NCBI RefSeq assembly: GCF_040581485.1
Contig: NC_090129.1
Location: 1,226,501 to 1,290,500, forward strand
From: Linepithema humile
Lineage: Eukaryota; Arthropoda; Insecta; Hymenoptera; Formicidae
Length of the DNA stretch: 64,000 bases
Direction of reading: 5' to 3'
Within the stretch, counting starts at the first letter, position 1. Each line of letters starts with the position of its first letter. This document shows positions 14,401 to 27,315 of the stretch, one piece after another. Position numbers and translations under genes: made by a program. The notes beneath the pieces were generated by a model. The model was not told the DNA's origin, made no database searches, and saw only the letters and a program-made list of their open reading frames with translations.

Positions 14401-16251
14401 GAAGAGCGCGCTTATGCAGGACAGCAGCGCGGACAGCAGCCAGGGATCCTGCGGCGAGTAGCCCAGACAGAGTTCCAGTAACTGCAGGCCGGTCTGCACG
14501 CTCGGCCGCTCGTTGATTAACAGAATTCTGGACACGACGGAGTCCAACGCTTGCGCAAGAGCTTCCCATTCCAGGTATTCCCGATCGTTCTGATCGCTCT
14601 TGTACTGTAGATCGGCCATGCCTTTGTTGATTTTCGCCGTCAGCCACTGTTGCACGTACGTGAATGTCACTAAAGGCGCCACCATGGTTGCATTTCTGAA
14701 TCCTTCCAGTAAGTCCATTCTGAAGCGATGCAGAAACACATTGAACTCCTCTTCCGAATCGTAATCGACGAGGCAATACGTAGTCATGCCGTTGCTCTGC
14801 CTGCTGTGCGGATACGCGACGCGGATTAATTTCGGCGCTGTGTGCTCCACGTACTTGGGCACGTACGTCAGCAAAAGCGAGTCCGTTTTGATTTGCTCGT
14901 GCTTGAACAGCATCACCCAGATTGCGTTCGCTAAATGCGTGAGCGTGAGACTCGGGTACATGGTGAACGTGAGGACAGTGTCTAGGAAAAGATTGAAGTG
15001 CGTCGGTCGTATGCTGGAGCCGTCGTCCTTCCCCCACAAAATGCACAGCTGCGTCGCCATGCCCGTCAACACCTGAAATAGCAATTGCACGAATAACAAT
15101 CATTTCTCCGGGAATATTAAAATTTGCCGCGATTTATTCAGGATCGATTCAGCGCGTTTAATTACTTGTGTGAGTTTCTTCAGGAACAGATAATGATTCT
15201 CGTGGAAATCCGTCGGTCCGGCGAGAGGCGGCGGAGCGGTGGCCGCCGTGTAAATAAACCTCAGAGCCTCATCCGAGAACAGAATCATCAGCTGCTTTCG
15301 ATCTTCGGCTTTGCCCTTGCGATTCACGATCTGCAGCAGGCATTCGGCGGCGGAACACTGGAATATGGGATCACCGAGCAGGAGACACAGTATCTGCAGT
15401 AATCTCCCATCCTCGGCCATCACGTGGTTTATAGAGACCCACTCGACGAACCCGGTTAGCGTGGACAGCACTACCTGTTAATAACAGCGACGCAATGTAG
15501 ATTTTCATTCGCTCAGGTATCGAGTTCTTTTTTTTTCTTCTATGTTTTTAGTATGAAAACTTACCTGGACGACTTTGCTGTGTGCCGCGGCTTCGGACGT
15601 ATGTCCTAAGGCACTTTTCTTCTGAAACTCCGAAAAGTGTTGCTCCATCAGTCTCAAAAAAAAGCTAAAGATTTCTGCCATGTTCGTAGTCAACGCCTGG
15701 TAGATGTCCTTTCTCCTCTGATTAGACTCAAGCGTCTGCAGGAGCGCCACGTCCTCCACCAGTCTAAGGAATACCAGCAGCACCAATTCGGTCTGGCTCT
15801 CGCCTCGCGTGCAGACTTGACTAAGCTCGACCAGCAGCGTCGGCCATTGCTGAGGCCACTCCCGCTTTATCATCTCAACCACCACGCGCGACAATGCGTC
15901 CTTTATGTGCGCTTCTTCCTGCAGCAACGGCTCGGTGCCCTCCTGAAGCAGCTTCATCGCATTCTCCTTGATGAAGATCTTCTCTGTTTGCGAGATCTGT
16001 GTCCACCGGTATTTCACACAATGTTCCATTAATTGTAGACCAAAATGGCGCACTACTGAGCTCCTGTTTGGTGACTTCTGAGCCAGATACAAGCCGCATT
16101 GCGCGCACAATGGGGAGGACTCTTTAAATCTTTCACAGGCATTGTACACTTCCAGACGCTGCTGCTGAGGTACGTTAGGTGACATCATCACCTCGACCAC
16201 TCTGGCCAGTTCAGCTGATATCTGAGCAATATCGCCCGCTCCAAACTCCAT
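11499..16251 (-). CDS. XPO5: Exportin-5 (RanGTP-dependent RNA exporter)
   Basis: Karyopherin-beta family protein that carries pre-miRNA and other structured RNA out of the nucleus with RanGTP. Eight exons in transcript order (16251-15565, 15474-15166, 15072-13669, 13384-13130, 13044-12921, 12832-12499, 12350-11981, 11660-11499) sum to 3645 bases, giving 1214 aa in one frame; the human protein is about 1204 aa. Conserved blocks include VRHFGLQLMEHCVKYRW and IKDALSRVVVEMIKREWPQ in the N-terminal exportin-1-like region, AAECLLQIVNRKGKAEDRK, and a C-terminus with LFKKITN and RKEVKINNLP. Orthologue of Drosophila Ranbp21. It is transcribed away from Nup37. A probable non-coding first exon ends at the donor at 17068 and joins an acceptor at 16266-16267, 14 bases before the ATG. 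No defect was seen. Confidence 0.95.
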
Positions 16252-17595
16252 TTCTGCCTGATGTACTGAAATGCAAGATAGAATGTTAATTTAACAGTTT
16301 TAAGACATAATGCTACAAAATCGAATAAAGAAACTTCTTAATTCCAATATTAATTAAAAGTATCCCTTTGCTTTTTGATTTTCCCTCATAAATGATACTT
16401 GCCACATACAGAGTATTCTAATATGTTCATTAAACAAATTTAAAATGTAATAAATAATACTATTGCATGCAGAATATTTTAACAGCTATTTTATCTTAAT
16501 CTTACTTTCAACAAAAATAAATGGAAACAGAAAAAAAAATAAAAAAAATAGAACGAAATATTTGTCATTCTATTTTTATGTTGATTAACTACATATGTAT
16601 ACACTTAACAAGATATCCCCTGCTTAAGAATTTTTTTCTCAGATGATTAGAAATTGGAACACATGGTATCATTGAAAAATATTTATGTAACAATTCAAAC
16701 ATATTCGCATTAGTTTTTTTATTCAAAGCTACAGCAAAATAAATTCCTTTTTACAACTGCATTAGAATCGACTGTATACATTAATATATGCAATATTGCA
16801 AAGATGATGCAAGACACCGTAACATAGTGTTAACTCCTACAGAGCCGGCATAAATATTCCGTTCTCACGCGGGATAAGCTTCGTGTAACCGCGAGGGGAC
16901 GAGCGAGCGGTAAAAAAAAAAGTCGCGTGGTACCGCACGATGCCATCTTTACGGGGAAAATATTTACGTGCGGACTTTCGGTTAACACGCGGCGGTCATG
17001 CGAGGACGGAACAGCTTGTTGCGGTGTACGCGCCGACTTTGCCTTGATAGAATTTGCACGTACTCACCTCGCCTGCGAGATCGCGATTTCGAGACGGAGC
17101 TTGTCGTCGGCCGCGTAGACGGCGTGAGGCTCTGCGGTGACTGCGTCGCGCGTCAATTCATACCTGATTCGCCACGAGGAAATCTAGTCGGCACGCGGTA
17201 GTGCGACGATCGCGTGCATACGCTCGTCACAGCAAGCTCCACACTTTAGTGAGATACAGCACGCTGACCAGACGATCGCGTATGCGATCGCGTTGTGGTT
17301 GCGCCCTCTCGACGGCATCGGCGCCGCCGACGATCTAACCTGACCCGATCCTTCCGAACGTTTTGTACACATGCTCCCTTTCCGCTCGCAACTGCGGTGA
17401 GTAGAACGGCGAATTGTATTTCAACTTATTTACGACAAATCACCTTCGCGCTTATTTAAATCGTGCAATTGATTCCAGCTAAACGATCGATCGAAACTGA
17501 CTTGTGTCATATAGCGCGTTTCATAGGTTATGCCGGTTCCGTTTTTACGCGCGCACCCACGTACGTATTGACGGAGGAAAAGAGAAGAAGCGATA
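16252..17595. promoter_or_regulatory. Shared upstream region of exportin-5 and Nup37
   Basis: About 1.3 kb separates the two start codons. The part from 16270 to 16830 is AT-rich and reads as the exportin-5 5'UTR intron: minus-strand donor GAG/GTGAGT at 17068-17066 and acceptor TTTCAG at 16266-16271. The part from 16840 to 17400 is markedly richer in GC and CpG and is the natural place for a bidirectional promoter. No TATA box stands out. Short open frames here are not conserved-looking. Confidence 0.55.
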
Positions 17596-18861
17596 ATGGA
17601 CGAGGCAGTCACCACGCCGCCTACTTTCAAACGGAATTTCTTCGAGCGGATTTATTGCGTGGAACTGTCGCCGTACGAATGGTCGCAGCATTTAGTCTGC
17701 ATCGCTCTCGCAAAGGAAATTGTCATCGGTACTATTAGATTTCAGGTCCGTACCAGCATTTTTAAATTATAATTGAACACGACAACTTGTGTACAGCATA
17801 TTCTGAACGGAATGTAAACAGAAATATAATTTGTAAAAATGAAATATGTACAATTGTAGTTACATTTTATGAAGTTAAATGTCACTGTCAAATAACAGGA
17901 TGAAGATGACCGTGTGGAGGGCATGGAATACAATCCTATCAGGACTTTTCACCATGATACTAGACCTCACGCAGTTGCTTGGAGTCCAGAGACCTCCCTG
18001 AGTGTTGTCCCCAAGATCCTCACATTCTGTGTTGCCGGTGCGGATTTCAAGATCAGATTGTACAATAGCAACTTAAATGACATTAATATGTACGAGGTGA
18101 GAATATCTACAATATTACATAAATATAGTTTTTGTATATCCAGCTCAATGATAAATATTTTGAAGATTTTAGAGGGACACAAGGATTACACGAACGCAAT
18201 TTCTTATGAACCAGAAGGTGAATTGTTAGCATCGGTTTCCGATGATCACACCTGTAAATTATGGGCAATTAAGGAGGACCAGAAGTGTGTGTCCACGTTT
18301 TACCTGACATCGCCCGGCACGAGCGTTTGCTGGCATTGCGAAGAATCTGGGAAGCTTTTAGTAGCAGAAAAGAACGGTTTAATACGCATGTACAATGTCA
18401 GAAGTCAGCAGGCTATCATGTCCCTAGATTCCGGCACTGTTCCTCTCACTACCGCAGACTGGGGGCCCAATCCTTTAAAAGTTGTATCGATGGCTGCGGG
18501 AGAATTGCTGCTCTGGGACGTTTCCAGACCTAGGTAATCTGAAATTTAACTTTGAATCTTTCTTATGAACTGTTCATCGAATGTATTTTCTTTGTTTTTT
18601 AATTTTAGCCGTCCTCTTGATGAGCGCACGCTTCACTTGGAAGGTGGTTTAATGGTAAAGTTCTCGCAGGCGAACGAAAATCTAGTCGCGAGCATTGGCT
18701 GGCCGGATAATTTGTTGAAAGTGTTCAGTTTAAAATCCAAACAAGTGATATTGTGCGGAAAGGTTCAGTTAGTCGGCGGCATGACGTGGCATTATAAACT
18801 GCCTTACATCTGTGCTGGAAGTGATAGAGAACTATGTTTCTGGCGAGTAAATGCAAGCTGA
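17596..18861 (+). CDS. Nup37: Nucleoporin Nup37 (WD-repeat subunit of the Y complex)
   Basis: Beta-propeller subunit of the Nup107-160 scaffold of the nuclear pore. Four exons (17596-17745, 17899-18096, 18166-18533, 18609-18861) sum to 969 bases, giving 322 aa, close to the 326 of the human protein. Diagnostic text includes VEGMEYNPIRTFHHDTRPH, AWSPETSLS, DFKIRLYNSNL, LEGHKDY, SVSDDHTCKLW, VCWHCEESGKLLVAEKNGLI and a C-terminal SDRELCFWRV. Exon 3 is taken to start at 18166 (ILEGHK) because that keeps the frame from exon 2. The ATG at 17596 gives a short N-terminus before the first blade. It diverges from exportin-5 and converges on Gemin5. Confidence 0.94.
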
Positions 18862-19198
18862 AGTACTAGATTAGAGATTTGATTTTCTTTTTTTTTCTAA
18901 AGAGAATCTTTCTTTGTGCATTTGGAATATTGTTATGTAATGTAACAATTTAAAAGATTTAACTTCTTTTAATATATTTTAACTTTATCAGCTGATGACA
19001 CATCAGTGATATGGATTAAAATTTTCTAAGGAGATAAAACTTCATACTTGATAGGAAAAAAATGTATTTTTATAACGTATTTTATAAGATTTACATCAAA
19101 AAAATTCAAAAAAATTATATAAAAATAACTAAATCTATTTTTCTTTTATAAAATTATTAGTAATCGCGCTGTTATTTTTTCTTAATAGTTCTTAAAAC
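18862..19198. terminator. Convergent 3' spacer between Nup37 and Gemin5
   Basis: Only 337 bases separate the two stop codons, so both transcripts must end here and their 3'UTRs may overlap. The spacer is AT-rich with T runs. I found no canonical AATAAA on either strand that I would rely on. Confidence 0.5.
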
Positions 19199-22100
19199 TT
19201 ATTCTTCTAATGTACCTTCTTTTATAACATTAGACAGATACTTTAATTTTACTAATAAATTGTTTTCTAATTCCAATGGCTTTATCTTTTCTGTTTCGAC
19301 CAACTCATGTAAAAAATCTAAAAGTTGAAATTGGTTCATTTCATTACGTAGTAGGTCGATAACTGAGCAAGCCTTGGAGAAAACAATACTAGGATTCGGC
19401 ATGCAAACCCGTTCCTTCTTAAAACTTCTTTCAATAGTTTTTAATTTTTCTATTTCTCCGATCTGCACATTATATTCTTCTTCATTGTAATTCGGTGAAC
19501 CTGTAAAATATATATGTAAAGAAAATTATATATATAAGATAATAAAGAAGTATTATTAAATTGAAGCATTGCTTTATGTAACTATAAAAATTAAATTTAG
19601 TAAGTTCTAATTTGAAAAAAAAACTCACACGTGAAATCCGTAAGTTTTTGAACCAATTGATCGGTTTCATTAAACTTATTCTCATAAAACACAGTTATGT
19701 CACTTATGGCATCGGTCAGCAAATTCAATACCAGCTGCGTTAACTGTGTCTCTTCCTTAACTGATAGTTGATCCGAATAATCCAGCATCCAGTCCAGAAT
19801 GCCAACGCATAAATACGCACGTATACTTTGCGACACGAAATAATCACTCTTTGCGTAAATGTTGTCATCTGACTCTTCCGTTGGTTTCTTGTCCAATATT
19901 GTGAGAATATAAGTGAAGAATCTTTCGTCTGCCCTTAGTCCGTGTTTCGCTCCTTTTTCCGCCAATATCTTTTCGTCCTCAAACACGATGCTTAATGCCA
20001 TTGTTATATGTTTCAATCGGGTCTCTTTTGAGTTGCACGCAACCGCTTTAGCTAGTTCATAACTGGTGCTGAAGTGCTGAAACCGGGTAATGAGCAATGA
20101 GTATCGTATCTGACAAGAACATATTGTCTATTTCCGTTTTATATCTTACCACTATATTGATTGTCTCTTTTTTCGAAGTCATATTAATAATTGCGTCCTT
20201 GCACAAGGCTTCGTAATAAGAGGCATTGTATTCTCTTTCAAGACTTTGCAACACCCTATCGTTTTCCTGTCCTTGGAGCCATGTCTGCAATAAATCCAAC
20301 GCGGACCGTTTCCCATACGAGTGCATAATCGCCTCGTGAACATCTACGTACACGTTTAGATACTACAAAGAAGATGTTAGTATTAATTAACTGTTCCATT
20401 TGTGGCACATACCTGTATACACATAGCGCGTTATTACATGTACCTGAAGCTGTCGAACGTCCGTGATGAGGGCGCGCGCTTTCGACCAGTCTGATTTGAC
20501 GAGAGCACGTTTCACTGCTTCCGTAATTAATGATACGCCATATCCTTCATCGCCGTTTAGAAACGCTAATTCAGAAGCCAGTTCCAAGCAGCACACATCT
20601 TTACGACGAGCGAGGACCTCCGTCGCCTTGTCCAACTGTCCCAGTTTTATGTAACTAGTGTATGTATAACGTTTCAAATGTTTATTCGACGGAAATTCCA
20701 TAACTAACAATTACTTTTAATTTATAAAGTAGTTTGTATGACACCGAATTGTGAACATATTTTATTAGGATACTACGAATGCAATTCTAGAATAACTGTT
20801 GATAATCAAGTGACTAATCAATTCTCACCAGTGAGCTGCCTGTTCTAGCTGACCGACTCCAATAGTCCATTCGGCCCAACTCAATAATATTTTTTTCATA
20901 ATCAGATCCTCAGCATCCAATCTACATCTCGCGAGCGCGTAAGATTCCTTGAACATCTTGACATTCAGAAATACCTCGATAGCTTCGTAAATTTTGTGTA
21001 TGCAAAGCAAATATGACACCGCCTTCTCCACATTCTTTTGCGTTATTAACTGGTGCGCGTACGCTTCGCACATTTCCCTCCACATTCTGTAAAATCGTAC
21101 AATCAATTTCGTGTTCTCGCACATTTGAAATAAAAAATATCTTTGTACGCACCTCGTGGAAACGTTCGGCGCGAGTGACACCAAAAAGTCATTCAGTTTC
21201 TGATTCTTGGCTGCACGTCGCAGATTGTCTTCCAGAGACATGTATCCAGATTCGTTTCCGTTACACCACACAGCCATTTCAGTAATGGCGTCTAAATCTT
21301 CTTGCGCTGACTCTGCGCGAATAAATAAAAATGAAAATTATAATATATATTATATATACATATAAAGTAAACTTACGCTCTGCAGCGATGAGTGTCATGA
21401 AATCTTCTTTCTTTTCACAAAACAGCGATAAGTCCGCGAGAGTGCAATTTTCTTGATTTTCATTCTTTCTTATGTCGGTCTTGACGAAATCCAGAAGCTT
21501 AGATTTAGTTACTGCTTTATTGTATCTATTGAAATAACATCTTTTCTCTTTTTTCTTATATAGCGACACCTCAGACTCTGCAATCAAAAGTCTCGATTAT
21601 TATCAATGCAATTATTTATTGGTGTCAATTATACCTGAAATACTGTCTATTTACTTGTGCGTTCGGTAAGAGAAATGGAACTCATCAGACTGTTCAAACC
21701 ATTCTGCACGTTCGAATCGTCCGTTTTACTTTGAATTTTCTTTAATGGCTTGTACTTCTTCTTCACAGCAGATCGTGGCGACTGTGCTGTCGCGCCGTAA
21801 TCCCATATGCGTATCGTGAAGTCCGAGGAGCCGGTTATTATAAATTGAGGTTTGAGGGGACTCCACATGCAGGACAGAACGGTTCCATCGTGACCAGAGA
21901 ACGTGCTTAACAATTCCTGCTTTTCAACATTCCACACCTAGAAGATAATATTCAGAGAAAGTAATATAACAATCGTTTCGCGGATATTTAAATTATTATA
22001 AAATATCGTAAAATAAACTTAGAGCTTAAATAAGACAAATATTATTTTCACGCAAATTAGTTGCATAAAGTGTGAAACCATAAAAAATAATATCTTACTT

Positions 22101-24704
22101 GCGCGGTACCGTCGTAGCTGCCGGACACTAAAAGCCCGCTGACATGCGGACACCAAGCTAAACAAACCACTCTATCGGAATGTCCTTTTAGCGACGCTAC
22201 CAACTTAAACGTCTTGCGATCTTCTTCACTGTCATGATCGCTCTGCGCAGTGTCCTCGGTGTCCGTTGCCTTCAAAATTTGTATCAGCTCTGACAGATCA
22301 TAAATTACTATGTTTTCCGAATCGGAGGCAACGGCCAAATAGTTTGCATTAGGCGACATCCATTTATCCGTCGTTGTACTATCGGGGTGCCACACTAAGC
22401 AATTCACTGTATTTCTTACGATATGTATCGTGCTGCCGCGTTTCTTCAGTTTCTGATTGTAGAACACTATCGATCTGAAAGGAACAAAAATGGCGCTTCT
22501 TTAACCATGTTTTAATTAAATAAATTATTAAAATATTAAATAAAGCTTACCCATTTTCCAGTGCGATCGCTAAGCACACATTGGATTTCCAAGAAAACTC
22601 GGTGCACCCATTCTTTATTATAGACATAGGTTCTGTAACAAAAGTTGCAATAACGAAACTGCGAGAGAACAACGAGTGTTATAATATTTTCTTACCAGCG
22701 TCCGGCTCGGATTTCTTAAACGCTACCAGTTCCCGTTCCGAACAGGAAAACAAATAATATTCTGACTCGAGTTGAACCCATTCGATCTTGTAAACGATGT
22801 TTCTATGATACTGCCTGAATAATATGGGTGGCTTGCTCAAAGTACCGATTGCTTCAAATATGCCAACACGACCCTCTGAAGTGCCGAACGCCACTGTGGA
22901 TTCGTCATCAGGGAACCACGATATCTGACGTAACATTTATTTTCAATATTATTTAACGCAACAACATATTTCTAGGAAACAACTCTCAAATCTAATCAAA
23001 ATTTAATTTTATTAAATTTCTAAAATTTTCATAAATTTAAATCTCTTAAATTTTCCACAATTTCTTACCGTCCTTATTTTGCCCTTTATTTTCTGCCAAT
23101 GTGCGATAACGTCGAAAGTTGTTGTATGAGATTCAGACAAGTTCCACAAACGCAGCATTTCGTCTCCCACGCCGAACGCAATGCGCGAAGTTTCGATGGG
23201 ACAGGATGCCATGCAATAGACAAATCCCGCTTGTGTGGGAATCTTGTACTTTAGAATCGGCGGTTTCTCAGGATCGCTGTTCTGCTTGCAACATATAATC
23301 CAGCGATCTTGCGCCAAAGTCCAGACCGTGAGTCTAAAGTGTTACGCGATAAATTTCAATAATTGTTTCACTGTAATTTGCGAAGTTTACTTTGCGAATA
23401 ATACTTACTCAGAAGTTGCTCTCCAATTATCAGACAACATATCGTTTCTAGGTTCGGTGGCTATGCAAAACAATCCCCTACTGTGATATGCATGGATCAA
23501 CGTGTGCAAAGGCTTGATTTTGTTCGAGTTAACAGTTGTGTTCACGTTCGTCGAGAGGTCCCAAGAAAGGAGTTCCCCCCAGACTGAGCTAGTCAGAAGT
23601 GTCTTGGGCTCTGCCCAACACACTGCAGTCCAAACTCCGCCCTTAACACCGAGCTTGCTTTTATGTTGCTGAAAGGAATTTGTGTTTGGCGCGTTTGGTA
23701 AATGTATCACCATCTCGTACCTGCCGTCTCTACCAGCTCTCCAAATAAACACGGATCTATACGCAAAAAAAGCATAAATATAATAGCAGCATGGTCTGAA
23801 AATATCTATTCTTTAATTTTTGATTAAAACAATGCTCGCAAATCAAGTAATTAGTTCGATACATTAATACATAGAGTGTGTGAATATTAATAAAAGTTTT
23901 CTCACTTGTCTTTTCCACCGGAAGCTAAAAGTAGATCCCTCTTGTCATTTGCACTTATTACATTCATGGCAGAAGGACACCAGGATAAACTAACTACTTC
24001 CTCATTGTGTCCTCTCAATCTATACAATATTGTTTCCTTGTTAACAACATAAATTAATCCACTTTTGGCACCTATCGCTACAAGATTTTCTTCATGAGGA
24101 CAACATGCCAAACATGTAGCCGTTAGTTTTCCCAGAGGCACTATCTTGGATGATTCATATTGTATGTTACAACACATTAAAAAGCCCTGGGAAGTTACTG
24201 CATATGCCACATTGTTGGTTGACCAGTCAACTCCTACTATTGACTTGCTCCCCTGTGTTAACAAACGTAAAGAATTATGATGACAGTAGAAATAATTAAA
24301 AAGATAGATGCTTATCTTTAATAAAAATATATTCTTTTTTACGTTTAATTTCTTTTGTATCACACCTTGTTACTTACATTCTTAAATGAGAATTCCATGA
24401 TTAATTCTAATGTGTCCACATTCCAAATCCTAATTTTATCATCGTCATTCGCAGAAAGTAATAACTCTGGATCAGTTGCATCATCTGAATTATGAGGTTG
24501 GGGACAGAAAGCCACTGCGGTGATTTTGTCGTAAACAGCAGTAGGATCTTTAATGATAGAATACTGCAGAGTATCATTATCCTCTTTCTGCTTGGCAATA
24601 ACGATAAAATTCTTGGCACCCCATGCCAGAGTTCTGCGTCTCGAGCAAGCAAAAATACTGTTTATATACCAGTTCGGTGAAGGAGGCAGCAAAGTTTCGT
24701 TCAT
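19199..24704 (-). CDS. Gemin5: Gemin5 (snRNA-binding subunit of the SMN complex)
   Basis: Cytoplasmic WD-repeat protein that recognises snRNAs for Sm-core assembly; orthologue of Drosophila rigor mortis. Fifteen exons in transcript order: 24704-24378, 24252-23906, 23756-23409, 23333-23069, 22924-22696, 22632-22551, 22474-22099, 21937-21655, 21577-21377, 21312-21153, 21086-20829, 20654-20444, 20362-20150, 20076-19629, 19500-19199. They sum to 4050 bases, giving 1349 aa in one frame. It opens with LPPSPNWY as in other Gemin5 proteins. WD repeats fill about the first 700 residues (ASGGKDKSVFIWRAG, FGVGDEMLRLWNLSE, GSYDGTAQVWNV, TGSSDFTIRIWDYG). A lysine-rich hinge and a TPR-like dimerisation segment (AVSYLLCIHKIYEAIEVF) follow. 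It is shorter than human (about 1508 aa), mostly in the hinge and C-terminus. Confidence 0.94.
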
Positions 24705-25141
24705 CTTGCTATTATAACCAACAAAAAATAGTTCTTAGATTATCGACACTTTTGACGCAAATTACATTTTCCTTTTCCATTGCAATACCAAAAGACCCAT
24801 AAACATATACCTCAAAGCAAGAAAAAAAATTAAAACAACAATTAAAAGTTAGATTTTCTTCACGTTTATATATGAACGAATAATTTGAGGTTAACCGGCA
24901 TTCAAATCTAACTATATATTAATAAGTACTAAAAATTCATCAATGATAGAACAAAATTGACTCTAGAATAAATTTCAAAGTACCTCAGTTAAACGTGATA
25001 TCATCGACACGATGTAACAGCAATTGTTCGAGTTTTGACCGTTTGTACTTCACCAACCGCTTTGCATGTGCGAAAAACACGAGTCTCACTGTTGCGCACT
25101 GCTGCGTAAATCTACGAAGGTTATTTACACCCAATATCAAT
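24705..25141. other. Gemin5 upstream region
   Basis: AT-rich sequence from the Gemin5 start codon to the first mobile element. It should contain the Gemin5 promoter, read leftward. No motif is distinct enough to call. Confidence 0.4.
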
Positions 25142-25144
25142 ATA

Positions 25145-25287
25145 GGGCTTGTTCGTTTTAGCTACACTGGGGCTGCTCTGGGTCTGCTCTACACAGGATA
25201 ATACAGGACAGATAAATAGTTTGTCCTGTATTATCTTGTTTAGAGCAGACCCAGAGCTGCCCCAGTGCAGCTAAAACGAACAAGCCC
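25145..25287. mobile_element. 143-bp MITE with 3-bp target duplication
   Basis: The element starts GGGCTTGTTCGTTTTAGCT and ends in its reverse complement. The arms are about 60 bp with few mismatches around a short centre. ATA directly flanks both ends (25142-25144 and 25288-25290). Terminal GGGCTTG ends and a 3-bp duplication fit the PIF/Harbinger type, though the usual TTA/TAA target would be a better match. Non-autonomous. Confidence 0.82.
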
Positions 25288-25434
25288 ATAGTGTGGTATA
25301 TATTTCTTTTTCACAAAATGTGTTTATGTTTTCAAAATCAAATTGGCAAAGATTGGAATACACGGTTCTCCTGGGTTCTTCTAAAATGATAAACACATAT
25401 ACACACACATATCAATTATATAATAAAATATATT

Positions 25435-25529
25435 TCTATATTATATTATATTATATTATATTATATTATATTATATTATATTATATTATATTATATTATA
25501 TTATATTATAATATATATATATATATATA
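25435..25529. repeat. TTATA pentanucleotide microsatellite with AT tail
   Basis: About fourteen tandem TTATA units from 25439, then an AT dinucleotide run ending at the start of the next element. Open frames across it are low-complexity artefacts. Confidence 0.95.
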
Positions 25530-26072
25530 CAGGGTGTCCCCGACTTACTGTATTACCCGTTAATGGCAGATTTCTGTAGCGGGATTCTGTAATGTTAACG
25601 ATGTCGTTATGGTATCGTTGCGCAGCTATTACATGATACAAAAAACTTGCGCAACGATACCATAACGACATCGTTCAGGTCACAGAATCCCACTACTGAG
25701 GTCATTTGGAGACGAAAATCTTAATACTAAAATGTCGAGGCTACTATAATAGTTGAATGGAAAAGGCTTAAAGTTTACCAATCAACTTGTCAGAATTTCG
25801 CGCTCAGGGACATCGCATCTCGAATGGACCCTTGCACAACACTTTATTCAATACGTTTTATTTACTTCACTCAGCTCTTATTCACTTTATTTACTTTATT
25901 TACATTGTTCGCAATACTGACGAATTTACTAACAATGATAATTTCTAAATTGTATTAAAACACGATGCGCGTCGAACTGTCAAAGCAGTCGTGCCATTGA
26001 CAAATGACGTTTCTCATTCATGAAAGAAAATCAATACTATCGGTATGAAGTATGATTTACTACATAAAGTGG
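25530..26072. mobile_element. CAGGGTG-end element, 3'-truncated, with nested hairpin
   Basis: It begins CAGGGTGTCCCCGACTTAC after TA and matches the left part of the full elements at 59385-60341 and 61750-62361. It lacks the right terminus and stops at ACTACATAAAGTG where the next foldback begins. Between about 25575 and 25700 it carries an extra inverted repeat (arms with CGATGTCGTTATGGTATCG) that the other copies lack, so something inserted into it. Confidence 0.8.
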
Positions 26073-26075
26073 CGA

Positions 26076-26679
26076 ATTTTTATTTATTCGGACATTTATC
26101 TGTCCGATTTTTGAACAATCAGTTCAATATCTAAATTCTCTGTGTTAACTGATAAAAATAGTTACTAAAGTCTTTAATCTTAAGATTAAATTTTAAATTA
26201 GTAATTATTAGCCATTCTTTGGAAGTTTTATATCATTATGACTAAAACTTAAATACGAGATAGATTTTGCAACGCGCGTCGCATAGCAGTAAACGAACGA
26301 ACTACCCAGGGAGAAATACAGGTCGAAGAAACGTCTAATAGACATCGTCTAATAGACATCTATAGACGTCTATTAGATATCTATTAGACGTTTCTTCGAC
26401 CTGTATTTCTCTCTGGGTAGTTCGTTTACTGCTATGCGACGCGCGTTGCAAATCTATCTCGTATTTAAGTTTTAGTCATGATGATATAAAACTTCCAAAG
26501 AGTGGCTAGTAATTACTAATTTAAAATTTAATCTTAAGATTAAAGACTTTAGTAACTATTTTTATCAGTTAAATTTTTCTGATACGACCCTAACACAGAG
26601 AATTTAGATATTGAATTGATTGTTCGGACAAATTGTTCGAACAGAAATCGGACAGATAAATGTCCGAATAAATAAAAAT
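26076..26679. mobile_element. 604-bp foldback element
   Basis: The whole stretch is one inverted repeat. The left end, ATTTTTATTTATTCGGACAT, is the reverse complement of the right end, and pairing continues through arms of about 280 bp to a centre near 26360. The centre contains short repeats of AGACGTCTATTAGA. No coding potential. It abuts the truncated CAGGGTG element and may have removed that element's right end. Confidence 0.85.
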
Positions 26680-26755
26680 ATATACAACATTATTCTAAGA
26701 TTGCAATAACAATGCATTATTGCAAATTCATTACATTGCAATATTACTATAATAT
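26680..26755. other. Short AT-rich spacer
   Basis: Unassigned sequence between the foldback and the first lipase 5' fragment. It contains repeated TTGCAAT words like those found at the junctions of the lipase inverted repeats. Confidence 0.4.
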
Positions 26756-26768
26756 TTCGTTACAACCA

Positions 26769-27085
26769 AAAGTACGTGATCGCTATCAGCTGCATCATCA
26801 ACAAAGGATTCAGCAAAGGACGCGAAGTCTTTTGGGTTATTTTGGTAAAAGAACTCTGTAAAATTATTGAAATCAATACCGAAAAATTCGCGAATTGTAA
26901 TTGAACTTTGTTTATTGACTTCGCCGCAGATGCCACTGAGTGCCGATAAATGTCATCGGAGACTTTTATTAGTTGAGAGTCGGAGTGAGTTAGGAGGAAA
27001 AAAGAATAAAAGAGCCAGAAAAAGGAAAAGTGCTACTGCCCATACAGCATACAAAGATTGCATACACATCGCATCAATTTTTCAT
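26769..27085 (-). pseudogene. Truncated 5' end of a lipase gene, inverted
   Basis: On the minus strand this copies the promoter, leader and first codons (MMQLIAI...) of lipase gene A. It is cut off after about eleven codons at 26769, so the signal peptide is incomplete and nothing follows. It is more diverged than the copy at 28913-29335 and is therefore probably older. It pairs with 27217-27560 as an inverted repeat separated by about 130 bp. Confidence 0.82.
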
Positions 27086-27315
27086 CGCAATGTTACAATA
27101 TAATAAGATTACAATCTTCCTAAAGGCGGACATTTTAACGTTGCTGCAATCCCACAGCAATGATGCAACAACATTTTGCAGTAAATTTGCAATATTGCAA
27201 CATTGCGATGAAAGATTGATGCAATGTGTATGCAATTTTTGTGTGCTGTATGGGCAGTAGCACTTTTTCTTTTCCTCGCTCTTTTATTCTTTTTTCCCCC
27301 CAACTCACTCCGACT

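Noticed and set aside
14240..15103. 287-codon alternative minus-strand frame in the largest exportin-5 exon
   Set aside because: Same strand, wrong frame; the true frame gives recognisable exportin-5 sequence throughout.
25439..25510. Regular repeat that might suggest a CRISPR-like array
   Set aside because: A five-base tandem repeat without spacers in an animal genome.
25293..25511. 72-codon frame ending in repeated YYIIL
   Set aside because: It reads through the TTATA microsatellite.
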